From Chitinophaga sp. sic0106 (GTDB lineage: Bacteria > Bacteroidota > Bacteroidia > Chitinophagales > Chitinophagaceae): a stretch of DNA of 64,000 bases. The notes below the pieces were generated by a model. The model saw only the letters and a list, made by a program, of their open reading frames with translations. It searched no databases and was not told the origin of the DNA. This document shows positions 43,358 to 52,003 of this stretch, one piece after another (position 1 is the stretch's first letter; each line of letters starts with the position of its first letter). The stretch spans positions 372,001-436,000 of the forward strand of contig NZ_JAHUWJ010000001.1 in assembly GCF_019219075.1 (NCBI RefSeq), in the 5' to 3' direction. A program made the translations under genes and the position numbers.

Positions 43358-44446
43358 CTATTTTTTCAAAGACAGGCGGGAGATTACAGGGAAATGCTCG
43401 GAATCAGCCACCCGCATGGCTTCGCAACCATGTACTCGGAATTGCCTGGAGGCAAGGATGTAATCTATGCGTAAACTGGGCGACAGATACGATAACGTCC
43501 GTCCCCAGCCGTTGCCGGTTTTAAGGAATGCGTCCTGCAGGGAAGCCGCCACTGTTTGGTAGGTATAGGAAACCGGTACGTCATTAAAATCTCCACAAAC
43601 AATCACCGGATAAGGACTGCCGGCCACCAATCCGGCCAGCTGCTGCGCCTGTTGCGCACGCCAGGTAAATGTTTGCCGCATCTTATGCGCGAGCCCCCTG
43701 AAATGGAAAGCCATAAATTCCTCTAAGTCCTGGCGGTTCAGCATATACGAGGCCAGCTGCCCGGTAATTACCCGGATGGTATCCCCATATACCAACACAT
43801 CGGCCTGCAGAAAGCTGCTGCCGCTGCCCACCGCGCTGGCGCCGCAGGGAATCGTGCTTGCCTGCAATATCGGATGATGGGAAAACAGCACGATGCCGTA
43901 AAGCCAGGTGTCCCAGTGTATCATATCCTTCGTGAAATAGTGATACTCATAACCTGCCTTGCTGCGGATACTGTCAATGTTATGGGAAAGTTCGGGGTGC
44001 TCGTTGGTATAAAACTCCTGCATGCACAGGATATCCGCCTGGCCGAATACAACGGTATTGTATACGTTGCTGCGGATGGCTTTATTCTCTTTATAAGACT
44101 GCAACCCCATACTGCTGGAGTTGTAGGTCATTACAGTAAACTCCTTGCTGCCACTGGCTTTTTCAAGGGAATGTTCCTGAAATGGATGGAAGGCCCAGGT
44201 ACGTAAAGTGGCGCCTCCCGACAGCAGGATAGCCGTTACGGGCAGCAGCCAGTATTTTTTTCTGAGCAGCACCCACACCGGGAGCATGATAAGGTTAAGA
44301 AGCAGTAAACCAGGAAAGGCAAGTCCCGCAAAGCCGGTAGGCCAAAAGGTTCCGGGGGAAATATAAGGCAGAAAAGTGCTCGCCAGCAAAGCCAGGGGTA
44401 GCAATATGTTAATGACCTGCAAGGCCCATCGTAAAAGCGTCTTCAT
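43358..44446 (-). CDS. EEP-family membrane protein, paralogue of the next gene
   Basis: The 362-residue protein aligns along its length with the neighbouring EEP protein: three N-terminal helices (opening LPYISPGTFWPTGF against APYISPAWFWPISF), then TYNSSSMG, CMQEFY, VCGDFNDVPVSYTY and the closing SEHFPVISRL. The mid-domain histidine is altered: VINMHLES in the sister is VITGQLAS here. The loss of the N-His pair at that point may reduce catalysis. The gene lies between the pseudo-rhomboid terminator and its paralogue. Confidence 0.85.
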   Translation of the reverse strand: MKTLLRWALQVINILLPLALLASTFLPYISPGTFWPTGFAGLAFPGLLLLNLIMLPVWVLLRKKYWLLPVTAILLSGGATLRTWAFHPFQEHSLEKASGSKEFTVMTYNSSSMGLQSYKENKAIRSNVYNTVVFGQADILCMQEFYTNEHPELSHNIDSIRSKAGYEYHYFTKDMIHWDTWLYGIVLFSHHPILQASTIPCGASAVGSGSSFLQADVLVYGDTIRVITGQLASYMLNRQDLEEFMAFHFRGLAHKMRQTFTWRAQQAQQLAGLVAGSPYPVIVCGDFNDVPVSYTYQTVAASLQDAFLKTGNGWGRTLSYLSPSLRIDYILASRQFRVHGCEAMRVADSEHFPVISRLSLKK

Positions 44447-44534
44447 CAGGTATTTGGGATATAGGGATTTGAGTATCTGATAAAAATACTCAAAACTCCA
44501 GTATTTCTGATGCGCTTAATTACAGCCGGTATTT

Positions 44535-44594
44535 CAGTAGAGACGGGCTGCGTCCGTCTCACCGCGATCAGACGGGCGCAGCCCGTCTCTGCTG
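44535..44594. repeat. REP-like inverted repeat
   Basis: Two copies of a GC-rich palindrome (AGACGGGC, 3 bases, G(T/C)CCGTCT) lie head to head and together form a 25-bp inverted repeat with two mismatches (arms start CAGTAGAGACGGGCTGCG). It lies in a 205-bp gap. It looks like a dispersed intergenic element rather than a terminator. Confidence 0.85.
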
Positions 44595-44612
44595 AAGGTT
44601 GGAAATCGTTAT

Positions 44613-44649
44613 AAAAAAAAGCGCGGAACACATCGTGTTCCGCGCTTTT
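44613..44649 (-). terminator. Intrinsic terminator after the pseudo-rhomboid gene
   Basis: On the minus strand GCGCGGAACAC and GTGTTCCGCGC make a perfect 11-bp stem with a 3-base loop, followed by eight T. It lies a few bases past the stop at 44652, so it ends the rlmD-rhomboid transcript. Confidence 0.95.
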
Positions 44650-44651
44650 CA

Positions 44652-45584
44652 CTATTCTGTTTTGCTGGCTCTCAGCAAAGTTTCTTTTTCATCTGCGGTG
44701 AGAGAGGTGATGCCGTTGGCGCTAATCTTTTCAAGTATTTCATTGATGCGCTGCTCTGGCACTTTCCCTACTTTTTTGTAAGGAGCTTCACCATTGGCTT
44801 CACCAGCGGATGCTTTCAGCATTTCCGCAGGAATAGTTGCCTGTGCCGGCGGATGGAACATATGTGAAAACCTAAATGCTATTTTGTTGTAACCGCGGCC
44901 CCAGTCGTTTCCTTTCTTCCACTGCTGCATGTAGATGCCACCAGCAATAGCGCCACCAGCAAGCATTGGCAGGTAAACCACTGCACCCGGAGTGGTAAAA
45001 TGTGTACCCAGCGTAAGTGCCAGGTAAATAGTCGTGATGATCCATAACGGAATACCGCCGCCGGCCAGTAATGGGAAAATGCGGTAACCCGGTGCAAAAA
45101 CGGTGACGCCTATGGCAATGGCCATTACGCTACCAGCCGCACCCATATAGCCTCCGCCGGCAGATAATGCCTGAAAGCCCGGAATAAACTGCATGCCCAG
45201 TACAAAGAAGATATTGGCAACAATACCACCGAAAAGATATAAAGGTACTATACGCAGGTAACCAGCGAGGTGCTGCAGTATGGAACCGAATACCCACAAC
45301 CACACCATGTTGGAAAAAATGCTTGCCACCTGTATCTGTGTAAACATGGCGGTCAACAGCGTCCACGGGCGGGCCAGCGCCAGCGCAGGGCTGGAGGGAA
45401 CACGGAGGTAAGCAATAATGTCCTGGTAGAAACGAGGTTCTCCCACATCTTCCATTTTATATATTACCAGTGTAAAGAAGAGGAATATATATATCGTAAG
45501 ATTGATGACCAGTAACTGCGTTACCATATTCTTTCCAGCTCCCAGTGAGAGCCCCGACAATTTCTCTTTTTCGAGGGTATGCAT
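44652..45584 (-). CDS. Catalytically inactive rhomboid-family protein
   Basis: The 310-residue protein has the six- to seven-helix rhomboid fold, but the catalytic pair is gone. The GASG serine is Ala150 (GAAG at 148-151), and the helix-6 histidine is Leu208 (MLAGG). The helix-2 histidines are also missing (MFTQIQVASIFSNMVWLWVFG, 80-100). Its neighbour has all of these. The C-terminal 90 residues are a soluble tail (about 225-310, with a VPEQRINEILEKI helix) of the kind seen on Bacteroidota rhomboids. Pseudo-rhomboids in other organisms bind membrane clients without cutting. It is 54 bp behind the active paralogue, so the two probably work together. Confidence 0.85.
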   Translation of the reverse strand: MHTLEKEKLSGLSLGAGKNMVTQLLVINLTIYIFLFFTLVIYKMEDVGEPRFYQDIIAYLRVPSSPALALARPWTLLTAMFTQIQVASIFSNMVWLWVFGSILQHLAGYLRIVPLYLFGGIVANIFFVLGMQFIPGFQALSAGGGYMGAAGSVMAIAIGVTVFAPGYRIFPLLAGGGIPLWIITTIYLALTLGTHFTTPGAVVYLPMLAGGAIAGGIYMQQWKKGNDWGRGYNKIAFRFSHMFHPPAQATIPAEMLKASAGEANGEAPYKKVGKVPEQRINEILEKISANGITSLTADEKETLLRASKTE

Positions 45585-45604
45585 GGTATCAAATGTTTTC
45601 TCTG

Positions 45605-45612
45605 CAAAAATA
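45605..45612 (-). promoter_or_regulatory. -7 box upstream of the pseudo-rhomboid gene (TATTTTTG)
   Basis: TATTTTTG on the minus strand fits TANNTTTG and lies 21 bp upstream of the ATG. It would give the pseudo-rhomboid its own transcript. No TTG at the -33 distance is seen, so co-transcription with the active gene is equally likely. Confidence 0.4.
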
Positions 45613-45638
45613 CGCCATAATACCGAAGCCTTGGCGCG

Positions 45639-46451
45639 TTAGAATAATTTCCGGTTCCAGTTGCGAAGCAGGAGGTAGGCAAACAAAGCACCACCAAGGT
45701 GGGCGATATGCGCTACGTTGTCGCCTGCGGCATTCTGAATCTGGAAGTATAGTTCCGCGATAATCAGAATACCTACAAAGTATTTCGCACGGATGGGTAT
45801 GAAAAAGTAGGTGATGTATTCGTTCGGATACATGTAGCCGAAGGCGAACAAGGTACCATAAATTGCTCCGGAAGCGCCCACCATGGAGGAATAGGTGATG
45901 TTTATCCGCATGTAATCTTCAATCTGCGCCTTTGCCAGCTCTATAACCCACGGCTCTTTATTAGCGAGGGCCATGCGTAAACCATCCATGTCAAACTGAC
46001 TACCGCCAAGGTTAAAGCGTTTGTCGATGATGGCAAAATTTTCTGCTGTAGGATGATCAAAGAATGCCTGTGCTTCGTTGGCTAGTTTGGTATAGTCGTA
46101 AGTAAGCCAGCCCATATAACACATCGCTGCCCCAAGGCCACAGATGAGATAGAACAACAGAAAGCGTTTTGAGCCCCATCGTTCCTCCAGTGTGGACCCG
46201 AAGAGCCAAAGGATCAGCATATTGCCCGCAATGTGCCATGGTCCGTTAATGGCATGCATGAACAGGTGGGTAACAAACTGCCATGGCTTAAACAACTCAG
46301 ACTTCCAGTAATGCAGCGCAAACAGGTCATCCAGATTGTAGGAAAACCGGTAGGCCGCCGTCATCTGTACCAGCCACACGAGTGCGTTAATGATCAACAG
46401 ATTTTTTATCACCGGTGTCAAATGAAATCCCCTGGGCCTGAACGTATACAT
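45639..46451 (-). CDS. Rhomboid intramembrane serine protease (intact)
   Basis: The 270-residue protease keeps the catalytic Ser194 (GASG at 192-195), His251 (AHLGG) and helix-2 residues His66, His73 and Asn77 (HLFMHAINGPWHIAGNM). It cuts membrane-protein helices within the bilayer. A polar insert of about 65 residues (about 120-185) sits between helix 3 and the serine helix, longer than usual. It starts 19 bp after rlmD. Confidence 0.93.
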   Translation of the reverse strand: MYTFRPRGFHLTPVIKNLLIINALVWLVQMTAAYRFSYNLDDLFALHYWKSELFKPWQFVTHLFMHAINGPWHIAGNMLILWLFGSTLEERWGSKRFLLFYLICGLGAAMCYMGWLTYDYTKLANEAQAFFDHPTAENFAIIDKRFNLGGSQFDMDGLRMALANKEPWVIELAKAQIEDYMRINITYSSMVGASGAIYGTLFAFGYMYPNEYITYFFIPIRAKYFVGILIIAELYFQIQNAAGDNVAHIAHLGGALFAYLLLRNWNRKLF

Positions 46452-46470
46452 CTTAGCTAAACTTATGATT

Positions 46471-47886
46471 TTATTTATTCGCTCTTTTCTTCAGCAGCAC
46501 CACGTTTTCAATGTGGTGGGTGTGAGGAAACATATCTACAGGCTGCACCTTTTCCACAGTGTACATCTCGTCCAGCAGGGCGAGATCACGTGCCTGTGTA
46601 GCAGGATTACAACTCACATATACAATTTTGGGCGCACCTATTTCCAGTAATTTGTTCACCAGTTTTTCGTGCATGCCTGCCCGTGGCGGATCGGTAATAA
46701 TTACGTCCGGCTGTCCGTGATGCGCAAAAAAGGCGTCGTCACAGATGTCCACCACATCGCCTGCATAAAACTCAGCGTTGCTCACGTTGTTCATGGCGGC
46801 GTTTTCGCGGGCATCGTCGATCGCTTCTTTGATCAGCTCAATGCCTACCACCTTTTTAGCCTGGCGGGAAACAAAAATCCCGATGCTACCTGTGCCGCAA
46901 TACAGGTCATATACAATTTCCGAACCGGTAAGTCCGGCGAAGTCACGCGTTACCTTATATAACACTTCACCCTGGTAGGTGTTGGTTTGGAAGAAAGATT
47001 TTGGACCGATCTTAAAAGTAAAGTCTTCCAGTTTTTCCTCCGCATATCCTTTACCAAAGTAGGTTTTAGGTTCCAGGTCGAAGATAGAATCGTTTTTCTT
47101 CGGGTTTACCGTATACAGCAGCGTGGTAATGGCCGGAACGGTTTTCAGGAGGTGGTCCATCAGGGCGATCCTGTTGGCCTTGTCCTCATAGTGAATAACC
47201 AGGTTCACCATTATTTCGCCGGTGGTACACAAACGTACTACCAGGTTGCGCAGCCAGCCTTCCTGTTGACGGATGTCGAAGAAAGTGAGGTCATTGGCGA
47301 TCGCGTATTCCCGGATGGTGTTACGGATCAGGTTTACCGGTTCCTGCATAAGGTAGCAGGTATTGATATCCAATACTTTATCAAATAATTTTGGTACATG
47401 GAAACCCAGTGCCGGCTTTCTCGGAATTTCTCCGTCGTTAGCCCTGATTTCCGCGTCTGTCAGGTAGGCTTTGTTGCTGAAGGTAAACTCCAGTTTATTC
47501 CGGTAATGCTCGGTGAATTTAGAACCCAGGATAGGGCTCATTTCCGGCAGCTCCAGTTTGCCGATGCGCGCCAGGTGGTCCGCCACCTGCTGCTGCTTGT
47601 ATTCCAACTGCAGGCTGTAAGGCATCATTTGCCACTTGCAGCCGCCACAGGTGCCGAAATGCTCGCAGAAAGGCGTCACCCGCTTATCAGAATAGGAGTG
47701 GAAGTGTACCGCTTTACCTTCGGCCCAGTCCTTTTTGTTCTTGCTAAGACGTACATCCACCACATCACCGGGCACCACACCGCCTTCAATGAATATCACC
47801 TTGCCGTCTATACGGGCCAGGGCCTTACCTTCTGCCGCATAAGCAGTAACAGGTACGTTTTCTAAAACAACATTTTTTTTCCTCAC
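46471..47886 (-). CDS. rlmD: 23S rRNA (uracil-5)-methyltransferase RlmD/RumA-type (GTG start)
   Basis: The 471-residue enzyme has an N-terminal TRAM domain (about 1-65) and a [4Fe-4S] motif starting C74, C80 and C83 (CEHFGTCGGC). The S-adenosylmethionine motif YDLYCGTGSIG and the catalytic cysteine of YVSCNPAT follow. It methylates a uridine of 23S rRNA. Which site it modifies cannot be read from sequence alone. The GTG at 47886 is the only fitting start, and a -7 box ends 6 bp upstream of it. The rhomboid genes follow 19 bp later. Confidence 0.93.
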   Translation of the reverse strand: MRKKNVVLENVPVTAYAAEGKALARIDGKVIFIEGGVVPGDVVDVRLSKNKKDWAEGKAVHFHSYSDKRVTPFCEHFGTCGGCKWQMMPYSLQLEYKQQQVADHLARIGKLELPEMSPILGSKFTEHYRNKLEFTFSNKAYLTDAEIRANDGEIPRKPALGFHVPKLFDKVLDINTCYLMQEPVNLIRNTIREYAIANDLTFFDIRQQEGWLRNLVVRLCTTGEIMVNLVIHYEDKANRIALMDHLLKTVPAITTLLYTVNPKKNDSIFDLEPKTYFGKGYAEEKLEDFTFKIGPKSFFQTNTYQGEVLYKVTRDFAGLTGSEIVYDLYCGTGSIGIFVSRQAKKVVGIELIKEAIDDARENAAMNNVSNAEFYAGDVVDICDDAFFAHHGQPDVIITDPPRAGMHEKLVNKLLEIGAPKIVYVSCNPATQARDLALLDEMYTVEKVQPVDMFPHTHHIENVVLLKKRANK

Positions 47887-47891
47887 GGCTG

Positions 47892-47899
47892 CAAAGGTA
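47892..47899 (-). promoter_or_regulatory. -7 box abutting the rlmD start (TACCTTTG)
   Basis: TACCTTTG on the minus strand fits TANNTTTG and is followed by CAGCC, as at typA. It ends 5 bp from the GTG start codon at 47886, so the transcript would begin at or a few bases from the start codon. Confidence 0.6.
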
Positions 47900-47949
47900 C
47901 AGTGATTTTAAGATTTTGGGGTATTTTTACCGATACTTAGATATATCCT

Positions 47950-49350
47950 ATGCGTAGACTGCTATTCATGCTCGTTTCTGCGCTGATATGCCAAAGCCAG
48001 CTAATGGCACAAGGGTATCAGCTGACTGTAAAACTCAAGAATTATCAACAGGGAAAGCTCTTCCTGGGCCATTACATGGGTAAAAGTACCTATCTGACTG
48101 ATTCCGCCGAGATATCCCCGGCAGGAGTAGCGGTGCTGAAAGGGAAAACCCACCTCAATTCGGGGATTTATCTCCTGGTAATGCCGGATAAACAACGCTA
48201 CCTGGAAACCCTGATCGATAAAAATCAGACGTTTGAAGTATCACTGGATACCAGCGACTTCGTCAACAAAACGGCGTATAAAGGCTCACCAGATAATGAT
48301 CTCTTTGTAGCCTATAATAAATTTCTGCTGCAACAGGATGCGGAAAGTCGCGCTATACAGGCGGACATGAAAGTGGCCAAAACCACTGCCGATACCACCA
48401 AAGCACAGGAACGCCAGGCAGCCCTGATGAAAAAAATCAATGAGTACCGGGAAAAATTCATCACCGAACACCCCGGGACCATCCTCACTACTATATTTAA
48501 AGCCATGAAAGAGCCGGTAGTGCCACCAAAGCCTGCCAGCGAAGACTCTTCCTTTGCCTACCATTATTTCAAAAGCCATTACTGGGATGAAGTGGATCTC
48601 ACATCCGACAGACTGGTGCGCACACCCGTGCTGGAAGCCAAGCTGCAAAAGTACTTTACCCAGTTGGTGGTAGCCATGCCGGATTCTATCAATGCGGATT
48701 GCGATGCCATGATCGCACGTACCCGTAAGAACAAAGAAGTGTTCAAGTTTGTGCTCTGGTGGCTGACCTATAATTATGAGTCCTCACCGTACATGGGTAT
48801 GGATGCAGTGTTTGTGCACCTCGTAGAGAAATATTACGTACCCGGAGAGGCGTTCTGGCTAAATGATGAGCAGCTGAATAAAATTGTAAGCCGTGCCTAT
48901 TCCATTGCTCCGAATCTCATCGGTCAGCAGGCCGCCCCGCTGGAGTTGAAGGATACCGCTTCCAAGGCTGTTTCACTATATAAAACACAGGCAAAATACA
49001 CCGTGCTGGTGTTCTGGGACCCAACCTGCGGACATTGCAAAACAGAAATTCCAAGGCTGGATTCTGCCTACAACAGCCGCTGGAAGCAGCTGGGCGTGAA
49101 AATGATCGGCATCAAAACAGAAGGTACTAAAGAGGAGTGGCTGGGCTTCATCAAACAAAATCATATCACCGGCTGGATTCACGCATGGGACCCTGAATCC
49201 ACCAGCAACTACCGGCGACTGTACGACGTGTATTCGACACCGGTAGTATACCTGCTCGATGAAAAGAAAAAGATTGTGGCGAAACGTTTAGGTGTGGAAC
49301 AATTAGATCAGTTTCTCTCCAGAAGTACCACTTCCACCGTTGCAAATTAA
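47950..49350 (+). CDS. TlpA-like thioredoxin-fold protein with DUF4369/DUF5106-type N-terminus
   Basis: The 466-residue protein has a signal peptide (about 1-20, ending LMAQ). The first part (about 25-130) is a beta-rich DUF4369-like domain, and the middle (about 150-320) is helical and resembles DUF5106. Residues about 330-455 are a thioredoxin-fold domain with the active-site motif CGHC in DPTCGHCKTEIPRL, where other family members have CxxC. It should act as a periplasmic disulfide reductant. No cytochrome c maturation gene is nearby. It is divergent from rlmD, with 63 bp between the starts. Confidence 0.88.
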   Translation: MRRLLFMLVSALICQSQLMAQGYQLTVKLKNYQQGKLFLGHYMGKSTYLTDSAEISPAGVAVLKGKTHLNSGIYLLVMPDKQRYLETLIDKNQTFEVSLDTSDFVNKTAYKGSPDNDLFVAYNKFLLQQDAESRAIQADMKVAKTTADTTKAQERQAALMKKINEYREKFITEHPGTILTTIFKAMKEPVVPPKPASEDSSFAYHYFKSHYWDEVDLTSDRLVRTPVLEAKLQKYFTQLVVAMPDSINADCDAMIARTRKNKEVFKFVLWWLTYNYESSPYMGMDAVFVHLVEKYYVPGEAFWLNDEQLNKIVSRAYSIAPNLIGQQAAPLELKDTASKAVSLYKTQAKYTVLVFWDPTCGHCKTEIPRLDSAYNSRWKQLGVKMIGIKTEGTKEEWLGFIKQNHITGWIHAWDPESTSNYRRLYDVYSTPVVYLLDEKKKIVAKRLGVEQLDQFLSRSTTSTVAN

Positions 49351-49354
49351 TAGT

Positions 49355-49378
49355 AGAGGCCGCTGAAAAGCGGCCTCT
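49355..49378 (+). terminator. Hairpin after the TlpA-like gene
   Basis: AGAGGCCGCT and AGCGGCCTCT form a perfect 10-bp stem with a GAAA tetraloop, 5 bp past the stop codon. The T-run is poor (TTAGTTC). Confidence 0.55.
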
Positions 49379-49469
49379 TAGTTCATTGTATATCAATTAC
49401 TTAAACAAAATTTTAACGTTATTGGCATAGTCTTTGGTTTTGGGCAAATCGAACCAAACAACATCCATT

Positions 49470-50186
49470 ATGCTCAAAAAGAAGATTATTTTGTCGATCG
49501 CCGCGGTATGTATTTCTTTTGCTGCAATGGCTCAGGCGCGGATAGGTGTGAAAGGTGGTTTAAACCTTAGTACAATCACCGTTGATAACTCCGGCTCCGT
49601 TAAAGACAATCAGATGCTACCAGGATGGAACCTTGGTGTTGTGGCCGACTTACCATTAGTTCCGAGAATTCTTTCCTTCCAGCCGGGCGTTTTTTATTCT
49701 ACCAAAGGGTCTAAAATAGACATTGGTGATAAGGACAATCCGACTGTTGCAAATCCATATGTAAGTCTGAAAACCAATCCATCTTACATAGAAATTCCTT
49801 TAAACTTCGTGGGTAAAATTCCAGTGGGCGCACACACCAGCATCTTTGGTGGGGTGGGACCTTACTTTGCCTTTGGGGTAGCCGGTAAAAACAAAGTGGA
49901 ATCCAATACCGGTACAGGCTCCATTACCACCGTTTCCAATAACATCAAGTGGGACGATGATACTCCTTTTAATGGCGGAGATCCAAACTATGGTTACGAC
50001 AAGCTGAAAAGATTTGACTGGGGCGGTAACGTACAGGTAGGGGTGGAAACCCACAACGTTTTAATTGCTGTCCAGTATGGTTTAGGATTTGGCAAACTGC
50101 AGTCAGGCGCGGATAATAGTACCGACGATAAGGGTAAAAACCGGGTGCTGAGCTTCTCCGTAGGTTATCTTTTCGGAGGTAAATAG
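49470..50186 (+). CDS. PorT-like outer-membrane beta-barrel protein 1
   Basis: The ATG at 49470 is chosen over an upstream TTG because it gives a clean signal peptide (MLKKKIILSIAAVCISFAAMAQ). The 238-residue protein then shows alternating barrel strands (IGVKGGLNLSTITV, LSFQPGVFYSTKGSKI, VQYGLGFGKLQ) and ends with SVGYLFGGK, a typical barrel ending. PorT-like barrels act in secretion, adhesion or transport, mostly unknown. It is the first of three such genes in a row. Confidence 0.8.
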   Translation: MLKKKIILSIAAVCISFAAMAQARIGVKGGLNLSTITVDNSGSVKDNQMLPGWNLGVVADLPLVPRILSFQPGVFYSTKGSKIDIGDKDNPTVANPYVSLKTNPSYIEIPLNFVGKIPVGAHTSIFGGVGPYFAFGVAGKNKVESNTGTGSITTVSNNIKWDDDTPFNGGDPNYGYDKLKRFDWGGNVQVGVETHNVLIAVQYGLGFGKLQSGADNSTDDKGKNRVLSFSVGYLFGGK

Positions 50187-50315
50187 TTAAACAATTTCGT
50201 CACTGCTTTGTATATAGAGCATGCAAGTAATCAGGCATTTGTTTAAATCAAACCTCAAGTGATCCGGTGTACAGGCATTGCCTGCTGCCTGCACACCAAA
50301 CAAAAACCCAAAAAG

Positions 50316-50942
50316 ATGAAAAAGTTATTGTTATCGGTTGTTGCGTTATTGATCGCCAGCATATCCTTTGGTCAGGCCAAATGGGGTATCCTTGCGGGTC
50401 CTAACTTTTCCAGCGTAACATATGAAAATCTCGGTGCCTTCGGGTTTACCAGTAAAGAAACCAGTAAGATCCTGACCAGTTTCAGAGGTGGGATCACCGT
50501 GGATATACCCATTGCCGAGGACTTTTCCATAGGTACCGGGCTGTTATACGCCGGTAAAGGTGGAAAGTTTAAGAATTCTGATGTAAAAGTATCACTCAGC
50601 TACCTGCAATTACCCATCATGTTCCAGTTTACCCCAGAAGTAGGTAACGGTAATCTCGTATTGGGTGTAGGTCCCTATTTCGCCGTTGGTTTAGGGGGTA
50701 ATTACAAAAATACTATTACGGGAGATGTAGGGGCTTTCGATGATGAAGCCGGCTTCGCCAAGCTAAAACGCTTCGATTGCGGTGGTACCCTGCAGATAGG
50801 TTACCAGATGCCAATGGGCTTGTATTTTGGCCTGAATGGTGATCTCGGATTCGTAAATGCGGCTGATAATACAGACAATAACCGCAAGTTCAAAAACGCT
50901 TCTTTCGGCGTTTCGCTGGGTTATAAATTCAGCGGCAGATAA
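50316..50942 (+). CDS. PorT-like outer-membrane beta-barrel protein 2
   Basis: The ATG at 50316 gives the signal peptide MKKLLLSVVALLIASISFGQ; an earlier in-frame start would add 19 residues ahead of it. The 208-residue protein repeats the barrel features of its upstream neighbour: WGILAGPNFSSV, SIGTGLLYAGKGGKF, and the ending FGVSLGYKFSGR. It is 129 bp downstream of barrel 1. The three genes probably arose by duplication. Confidence 0.8.
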   Translation: MKKLLLSVVALLIASISFGQAKWGILAGPNFSSVTYENLGAFGFTSKETSKILTSFRGGITVDIPIAEDFSIGTGLLYAGKGGKFKNSDVKVSLSYLQLPIMFQFTPEVGNGNLVLGVGPYFAVGLGGNYKNTITGDVGAFDDEAGFAKLKRFDCGGTLQIGYQMPMGLYFGLNGDLGFVNAADNTDNNRKFKNASFGVSLGYKFSGR

Positions 50943-50985
50943 TATTTATATAATCTGTTATATGTAAAATAATTGAAAATTAATT

Positions 50986-51020
50986 AAGGTCGTTAGTAGA
51001 TAAAAATACTAACGGCCTTT
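50986..51020 (+). terminator. Hairpin after barrel 2
   Basis: AAGGTCGTTAGTA pairs with TACTAACGGCCTT (one wobble) around an 8-base loop, with only TTT behind it, so termination is likely partial. Confidence 0.5.
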
Positions 51021-51121
51021 GTGCGTTTTATAGAGATTATTTCAAACCTTTGCGTAAGTTTTTCGTTTGTATTCAAGTTCCAACTTTCTATAGTGACGAT
51101 TAAATCCCAAATGTCCTATTC

Positions 51122-51817
51122 ATGAAAAATTTTACGCTAGCAGTAGCAACTGCTTGCCTGACTGTATCTGTGGCATCAGCGCAGGTCAGTTTAGGAGTGA
51201 GAGGTGGCTATGTAAACTCCAATTTGTCGATCACTTCGGGCAATTCACAAACAGCGGTTCCGGGAACGGAGGCCGCGGATAACTGGAACGTTGGACTGGT
51301 GGTGAACATTCCGTTGACCCGGCAATTGTACCTTCAGCCTATCGTGAACTATGAGGTAAAAGGTGCTAAACTGAATCCTGTTACCAAGCCGCCGGCAGGC
51401 GCTTTCTCTACTGCCACCACAAAAGTAAAGCTGCAATATATTACCCTACCGGTAAATGCAGTCTACAAGGTGCCGGTTGGAAATGCCAGGTTAGCCTTCG
51501 GGCTAGGGCCCTACGTGGCTTACAGCCTGAATGCAAAGTATAACCTGGCCGTTTACGATGATGGTAAATTAGTACAGGATGCTTACCAGTCAATTGATTT
51601 TGCCAAGTCCCCGAATGTCCCCAACAGTACCATGCAGCTAGGCCGCTGGGACGTTGGCGGTAACGCCCTTATCTCCCTGGAAATGAATAACTACATTACC
51701 GTAGGAGCTAACTACAGTCTGGGTTTGCTTGACATTGACAAATCCGATGACCTGAAAATTACTAACAGGTCCTTTGGTATTTCTATCGGTGTGTTATTAA
51801 ACCGGGAGGACTGGTAG
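51122..51817 (+). CDS. PorT-like outer-membrane beta-barrel protein 3
   Basis: The 231-residue protein has a signal peptide (MKNFTLAVATACLTVSVASAQ) and barrel strands (LGVRGGYVNSNLSI, LYLQPIVNYEVKGAKL, LAFGLGPYVAYSLNAKY) and ends with SIGVLLNREDW. The C-terminal aromatic, Trp231, fits outer-membrane assembly. It is 179 bp after barrel 2 and has its own strong terminator. Confidence 0.8.
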   Translation: MKNFTLAVATACLTVSVASAQVSLGVRGGYVNSNLSITSGNSQTAVPGTEAADNWNVGLVVNIPLTRQLYLQPIVNYEVKGAKLNPVTKPPAGAFSTATTKVKLQYITLPVNAVYKVPVGNARLAFGLGPYVAYSLNAKYNLAVYDDGKLVQDAYQSIDFAKSPNVPNSTMQLGRWDVGGNALISLEMNNYITVGANYSLGLLDIDKSDDLKITNRSFGISIGVLLNREDW

Positions 51818-51856
51818 CACATCAGAAAATAGTTGCGAGCAATGATCGTCGTTATT

Positions 51857-51888
51857 TAGGACTACCTGCGGGTGGTCCTATTTTTTTT
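51857..51888 (+). terminator. Intrinsic terminator after barrel 3
   Basis: TAGGACTACC pairs with GGTGGTCCTA (one wobble) with a 4-base loop, followed by eight T. Confidence 0.9.
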
Positions 51889-51933
51889 AGGGAGACGTAG
51901 GGGCATCTTTTCCGGGAGGCGTCAATATATCAG

Positions 51934-51963
51934 AACGGGCTTCCCTGGGGAGGGAAACCCGTT
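51934..51963. repeat. Inverted repeat between barrel 3 and metF
   Basis: AACGGGcTTCCCT and AGGGAAaCCCGTT pair over 13 bases with one mismatch and a GGGG loop. No T-run lies on either side. Confidence 0.6.
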
Positions 51964-52003
51964 CATTGGACAGTTAAATTAAAAGTGTGACAGTTATAGG
52001 GAT

